The notes below the pieces were generated by a model, which saw only the letters and a list, made by a program, of their open reading frames with translations, made no database searches and was not told the origin of the DNA. The translations under genes were made by a program, and so were the position numbers. A stretch of 24,220 nucleotides of DNA from Rhizophagus sp. LPA8_4_AMF (Eukaryota > Glomeromycota > Glomeromycetes > Glomerales > Glomeraceae). Location of the stretch: contig JADRCO010000954.1 in the NCBI GenBank assembly GCA_021464525.1, positions 1 to 24,220 of the forward strand, written 5' to 3'. This document shows, one piece after another, positions 20,640-24,220 of this stretch. Position 1 is the stretch's first letter. Each line of letters opens with the position of its first letter.

Positions 20640-20960
20640 GAATAAGTGAATAAAAGAATGAACACAAGAAGGCAATAATGCGGAGTAGAGTAGAATGTCC
20701 AAGAAGGGGCACCGTGCTAGAGGAATCAGCACCAAAATGCTGCAACGTGACCTGGAGAAGGATGGTCACGAGAATGCAACACGGGGGAAGCAGAATGGCA
20801 CCTTCTTAGAAGGATGGTGGTGGCATTGGACCCCGTAGTTTTGGCTCTGAAGAAAGAGAGATGGAAACTTGTGATACTGCTTTGATTACCGTAGAGTACT
20901 AAACAGCATTATGAAGAAAGAGGATAGTTAACATGTTCGACCCCTTTGGAAAGATCAGTG
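20640..20960. repeat. AAGAAGG-containing dispersed repeat, copy B
   Basis: Second copy of the repeat at 18,590-18,960, with the same ordered words and a locally high GC content. It contains GTTCGACCC at 20,935-20,943, which fits a Pol III box B by sequence, but no convincing box A precedes it at tRNA-like spacing. Confidence 0.6.
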
Positions 20961-21079
20961 GTTTTTTTCCTTGATTTGCCTAATGGATATTGTGTTCACA
21001 AAGAGAGACAAGGTTAATTTTTACATTATCTCTTTGATGAGTAAATTTTTGTTCATATAAGAATATTTTAAATATGATA

Positions 21080-21200
21080 TTTGTTGCCGATATTTTACCG
21101 ATTGAAGAAGATTTGCCGAATAGTGAATGATGAATAATGGCTGATTCGTCATGTGACCTTTCGATGATCAATGTCTCAAATGTTTAACATATTAAATATG
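21080..21200 (+). repeat. Direct repeat R (first copy) upstream of the LINE-like ORF
   Basis: GTTGCCGATATTTTACCGAT at its start matches GTTACCGGTATTTTACCGAT at about 21,948. The order GATGA, TCAAATGTTT, AACATnTnAAATATGTC is then kept in both. The two copies flank about 750 bp. Confidence 0.6.
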
Positions 21201-21486
21201 TCCAATATGTGGCATATATTCATATAGTTCATATATGTAATATATTTAACATAGTTTTATTATAGATAAAATTGTTATAAAAAGGACACTTCGGTAAGGT
21301 TAAAGAAAAAAGATAATAAACAGTAACGATCGACAACGATAGTTAGCAATCGGGTAGTTTAGAATTTATTTTTATTATCTCACGTATATACGGTTTATTT
21401 TTGAGTTTTAAGTTTTATTGTGGTATAAATCCTTTATTCACGTCTGATTGGATTTGATTTGATATTGTTACGATTGTTATACGCGC

Positions 21487-21534
21487 AAATAGAATTCAGA
21501 ACGCACGAAAGTTAAGCGTCGTGCCCGTCTATTT
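21487..21534 (+). other. GC-rich two-tier hairpin, candidate structured RNA element
   Basis: AAATAGA (21,487-21,493) pairs with TCTATTT (21,528-21,534). Inside it, GCACGA (21,503-21,508) pairs with TCGTGC (21,519-21,524). The loop carries AAGTTAAGCG, a word also seen in 5S rRNA, but the rest does not align to 5S. The surrounding 21,475-21,605 is a GC-rich island in AT-rich DNA. It may be part of a retrotransposon 5' UTR or a SINE. Confidence 0.35.
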
Positions 21535-21604
21535 GAAAGGCCCCCGCTTCGACATGGTGGAATGCGAACCAAGCACTGCCTAATGGTGCTCCTAATAGAA
21601 TTGT

Positions 21605-21945
21605 AGCCTGCATTTATTGAGTTTATTATATATTTAGTTTAGTTTTTTTTAAATGTATATTTTGGATAGTTTATTGATTAAATGAATAGTTTTATTATTT
21701 ATGTTTATTTTGGTTAATTTATATATAGTTTATTTATTTTTAGTTATTTTTAGTATAAACAAATAAACAAGAATTGGGAGGCTTGGGTTTGGGATAATAA
21801 AGTAGGACGAAATATGGCTTTAGGAACGATTTGGCCGATCGACAACTTGAGCTGGAAAACCATTCGTATTTTGGACGAATTGACCAAAGAACAGGTGGAA
21901 CTTTGGAGAAGTGCTAGAAGGGCAGGAATTTGGTTTCTTTTAGAA
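21605..21945. other. T-rich then moderately GC leader region
   Basis: A T-rich run (21,620-21,760) gives way to less biased sequence at 21,770-21,945. No ORF is supported. It lies between direct repeats R and R' and may belong to the LINE 5' UTR. Confidence 0.35.
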
Positions 21946-22133
21946 TTGTTACCGGTATTTTACCGATCAACGATGATATTACCCGATGGATGACGATTTG
22001 TCAAATGATGGACCTATTGTTATTTTACCAATTGGTGATTAAAATACGGGTTTATCACGAGATTTCCGATTTATGTTTCAAATGTTTCAAATGTTTGACA
22101 TGTCAAATATGTCGAGAAAAAACTCTTTCTCGA
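21943..22133 (+). repeat. Direct repeat R' (second copy), ending in a palindrome and hairpin
   Basis: Copy of 21,080-21,200. It ends with the 14-bp palindrome TTTGACATGTCAAA (22,094-22,107) and an 8-bp hairpin, TCGAGAAA with TTTCTCGA, at 22,112-22,133. The ORF1 start follows 150 bp later. The frame open at 21,930-22,163 is not considered a gene. Confidence 0.55.
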
Positions 22134-24220
22134 AAAATTTTTACAAAAAACATAATTATTTAGAAAAAAATTTTTTTTCAAGAACTACTTTTATATTTTA
22201 TATCTAAACTAAATTTTCTGGCAAGAAATACTCCTGCCCAGTATTCTTAGTAACCTTTTCGTATCTAAAAGAGTTTGCACATATGTCCTCCTCTCGAAGA
22301 CTACGGTCCTCAAGTAAAAAACCTGCTTATACGGACAAAAATACTCAGTCCGACGAAGATATGATTACCGAAACTTATAGCTCGCCTACAGAACGGCCAG
22401 CTTTAGATAGCGACCCACGAGCCTTAAAAAAACGTATTATAGACGAACCTTCGTCCACTTCAGCTCTTTCTCCCAAGGCGCAGCAAACAAATATTCCCTC
22501 ACACGTCCTTTCCTCAGAAGAGGATGTAAGCACACGTGATGAGGTTACGCCTCACCCTGAAGTACCAATAACATCTTCCCACGATGACATGAATGTTGAT
22601 CTACCCGAATCTGCTATAGTTACCCCTGAAGTACCAAATACATCTAGCCCTAATAAGGGCAAGATGGTAGATCGTCATACCATAGCTCATGTTTCAGATA
22701 TTTTTTCATCTGCATCAACACCTGCTAATCCACTTTATGAGGTTTTCCTGCCTCGAGACTCCTTTAACAAAGAACTCACGAACAAAGAAATATTGGAGCA
22801 ACTGAAAACCGCGTTCCTCAATAATGACAAAGTCATCAAATTTCGCGTCAACAACACATATACTTACACGTATTTCGTCATTACCGTGACGAACCTAGAG
22901 CTCTTTATAGAGTTGACCAGTAAACCAATAGCAATCCTCAAAAATATTCGTGGATATGAACTCACACAAACAAACTTGGAACAACATTTCATCACGAAAT
23001 TCTGACACCAAGATGATAACATCATCAAAATAGTAGACATTCCATTCAACTATGACATTAAATTAGTCATACAACGCATCGCTACAATTACTGGCAAAAC
23101 CATTAAAACTTACAAGGAAATTAAAAAACGACCTCGTTTCGTCAGAGGAAAATACCGTAATGATCCAACTCGTCGAATCAATCCCACTTATAAACATGTT
23201 ATTATACATTTTGTGGATAAGACGGCGACCGAATACCTTCTCACTCAAGACACTTGGGGTTTTAACATAGAAGATTTTTACGTCCGAATTCTACCGGGCA
23301 ACCCTACCCACCCAGAATACCTTAAACGGACCAAACATTCCTACACGGTCACTGGCATTCCTCTAAATGCAAACATTTTCGATTTAGAACCGCTAATCAA
23401 ACACCTTAATGGTAGGACCTGTACCTTCAGCAGCACGTCTCCAACTTCCTTGCAGAAGTCTGCATTTATCCATTACATACCATCCGACTCTACCATACAA
23501 GACAAATTTCAAGTCACAACTACAGATTTTCATAATACGAAACTATACATTTACCACGAAATAGACATCCGTACGACCTGTGGCAACTGTGGCGGTACTA
23601 CACATGCCACGCACCTTTGCCCAGATGACAATTTCGTTCTTAACAAAAATCAAATTAAAATTTTTCAGAAACGATTTATCAAACGAAACAAAGCCAAAAT
23701 TGCGATAGATAAAAACACCATTTCTAATTATACCCACGTTATCAGGTTGAACTCACAACCACAACCCAGCAATAAACCCTCGCCCCCAGCGTCATCTAAC
23801 TCCCGCTCTACCCGCAACAACTCACCTCAAAAGGTGAATTCACATATCAAGAATTCTACACATCTTCGACCTACGGGAATAGAACACACCCAAATGGAAA
23901 CAAGAATCACTAATATAGAACACGCCATCAAAGACCTGATGGATGAATTAAAAATACTTACCTCTTTCAAATCTTCTAGTACAGAAGCAAGCAAGATCGT
24001 CACAGATCGTTTAAATATGCACGCGACTCAAATAGCCTCATTGGATGATCGACTCACGAAATCAGAAGAAGCATACAATAACAATGCCACCACTTTGAAT
24101 CTTATCCTGACTACGGTACAGGATTTAAAAAATAATTCTACCTCAACCGAATCGGATACCCGTACTTCCCCTCGCCGATCCGCACGTAACCAACCTTACA
24201 ACAAGTCGACTTACAAATCG
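22134..24220 (+). mobile_element. LINE-like (non-LTR) retrotransposon, 5' part, continues past window end
   Basis: The element is inferred from the ORF1-type protein at 22,283 and from a base and codon composition clearly richer in C and G than the surrounding DNA. Reverse transcriptase would lie beyond 24,220 and is not seen. The left boundary is a guess and could be as far left as 21,080 if the direct repeats are 5' UTR monomers. Confidence 0.6.
22283..24220 (+). CDS. LINE-like ORF1 protein with CCHC zinc knuckle, one in-frame TGA, 3' end outside window
   Basis: The start ATG at 22,283 opens MSSSRRLRSSSKKP, a basic Ser-rich N-terminus. A disordered Ser/Thr/Pro-rich region follows to about residue 145 and then a folded middle domain. 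Frame 2 is closed by TGA at 23,003-23,005 (codon 241). The same frame then stays open for all 405 remaining codons, so this is one interrupted protein. A CCHC knuckle C-x2-C-x4-H-x4-C lies at 23,579-23,620 (Cys433, Cys436, His441, Cys446), followed by a Pro/Ser-rich linker and a heptad-like coiled coil from about 23,895 to 24,135. Retrotransposon ORF1 and Gag-like proteins use such knuckles to bind element RNA. The TGA could be a CGA-to-TGA decay mutation, a sequencing error or a readthrough site. No reverse transcriptase is in view. Confidence 0.75.

Noticed and set aside
20935-20943. GTTCGACCC, box-B-like, inside repeat copy B.
   Set aside because: The nearest box-A-like words are poor matches and poorly spaced. 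A SINE origin is possible but not supported.
21497-21600. Possible 5S rRNA gene, from the AAGTTAAGC word and following GC-rich sequence.
   Set aside because: Only about ten bases match; the 5S outer helix and the conserved 3' half cannot be aligned. The AAGTTAAGC word falls in a hairpin loop rather than in the 5S position.
21930-22163. 77-codon plus-strand open frame with FKCFKCLTCQIC cysteines resembling a zinc motif.
   Set aside because: The cysteines come from a tandem TTTCAAATG nucleotide repeat, and the related repeat at 21,080-21,200 is not open in this frame.
22864-23737. Minus-strand open frames opposite the LINE-like ORF1.
   Set aside because: They are antisense shadows of the plus-strand ORF1, whose codon pattern, zinc knuckle and long frame explain the sequence.

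Overview
The window looks like nuclear DNA of a filamentous fungus with a very AT-rich, transposon-laden genome. The best guess is an arbuscular mycorrhizal fungus (Glomeromycotina, Rhizophagus-like), but this is inference. It rests on protein-coding genes split by short GT-AG introns (about 65-95 nt), long AT-rich intergenic stretches, ER-type UDP-glycosyltransferases, a flavoprotein of the aldonolactone-oxidase type and a non-LTR retrotransposon ORF1. Nothing looks prokaryotic and no CRISPR array, rRNA or convincing tRNA was found.

Layout. (1) 1-10,330 is a tandem segmental duplication. Two complete copies of a unit of about 4-4.5 kb each carry one intact five-exon UDP-glycosyltransferase gene on the minus strand (694-2699, 555 aa; 5616-7585, 554 aa). 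A third copy of the downstream flank at about 10,099-10,330 lacks a gene. The last exon is almost identical between copies, including 332 bp with no difference, while the N-terminal exons have diverged. This suggests recent gene conversion of the sugar-donor domain. Small non-autonomous DNA transposons (Harbinger-like and mariner-like) sit in this array. (2) 10,872-13,655 is a graveyard: a decayed multi-exon gene of unrecognised family, interrupted by two hAT-type MITEs. Removing either MITE in thought rejoins the reading frame. (3) 13,999-16,124 (minus strand) is an intact four-exon FAD-dependent oxidase (545 aa) of the D-arabinono-lactone / L-gulonolactone oxidase type. Its first intron is swollen by an inverted-repeat element. 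(4) 16,125-about 21,000 has no gene I can support, only diverged dispersed repeats. (5) 21,080-24,220 is the 5' part of a LINE-like retrotransposon. Repeats and structured sequence lie upstream of an ORF1 with a CCHC zinc knuckle and a coiled coil, broken by one in-frame TGA and running off the window end.

How the genes relate. The two UGTs are predicted type I ER membrane enzymes facing the lumen (signal peptide, C-terminal membrane segment, KxKxx retrieval signal) and would glycosylate small lipophilic acceptors. The oxidase would oxidise a sugar lactone or alditol, making an erythroascorbate-like antioxidant if it is a true ALO. Nothing in the sequence links them into one pathway beyond proximity and a shared strand. 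I see no clear evidence of a wholly new biological system. The most informative signals are the UGT conversion pattern, a 39-bp upstream block conserved between the two UGT copies, and the nested MITE insertions with readable empty sites.
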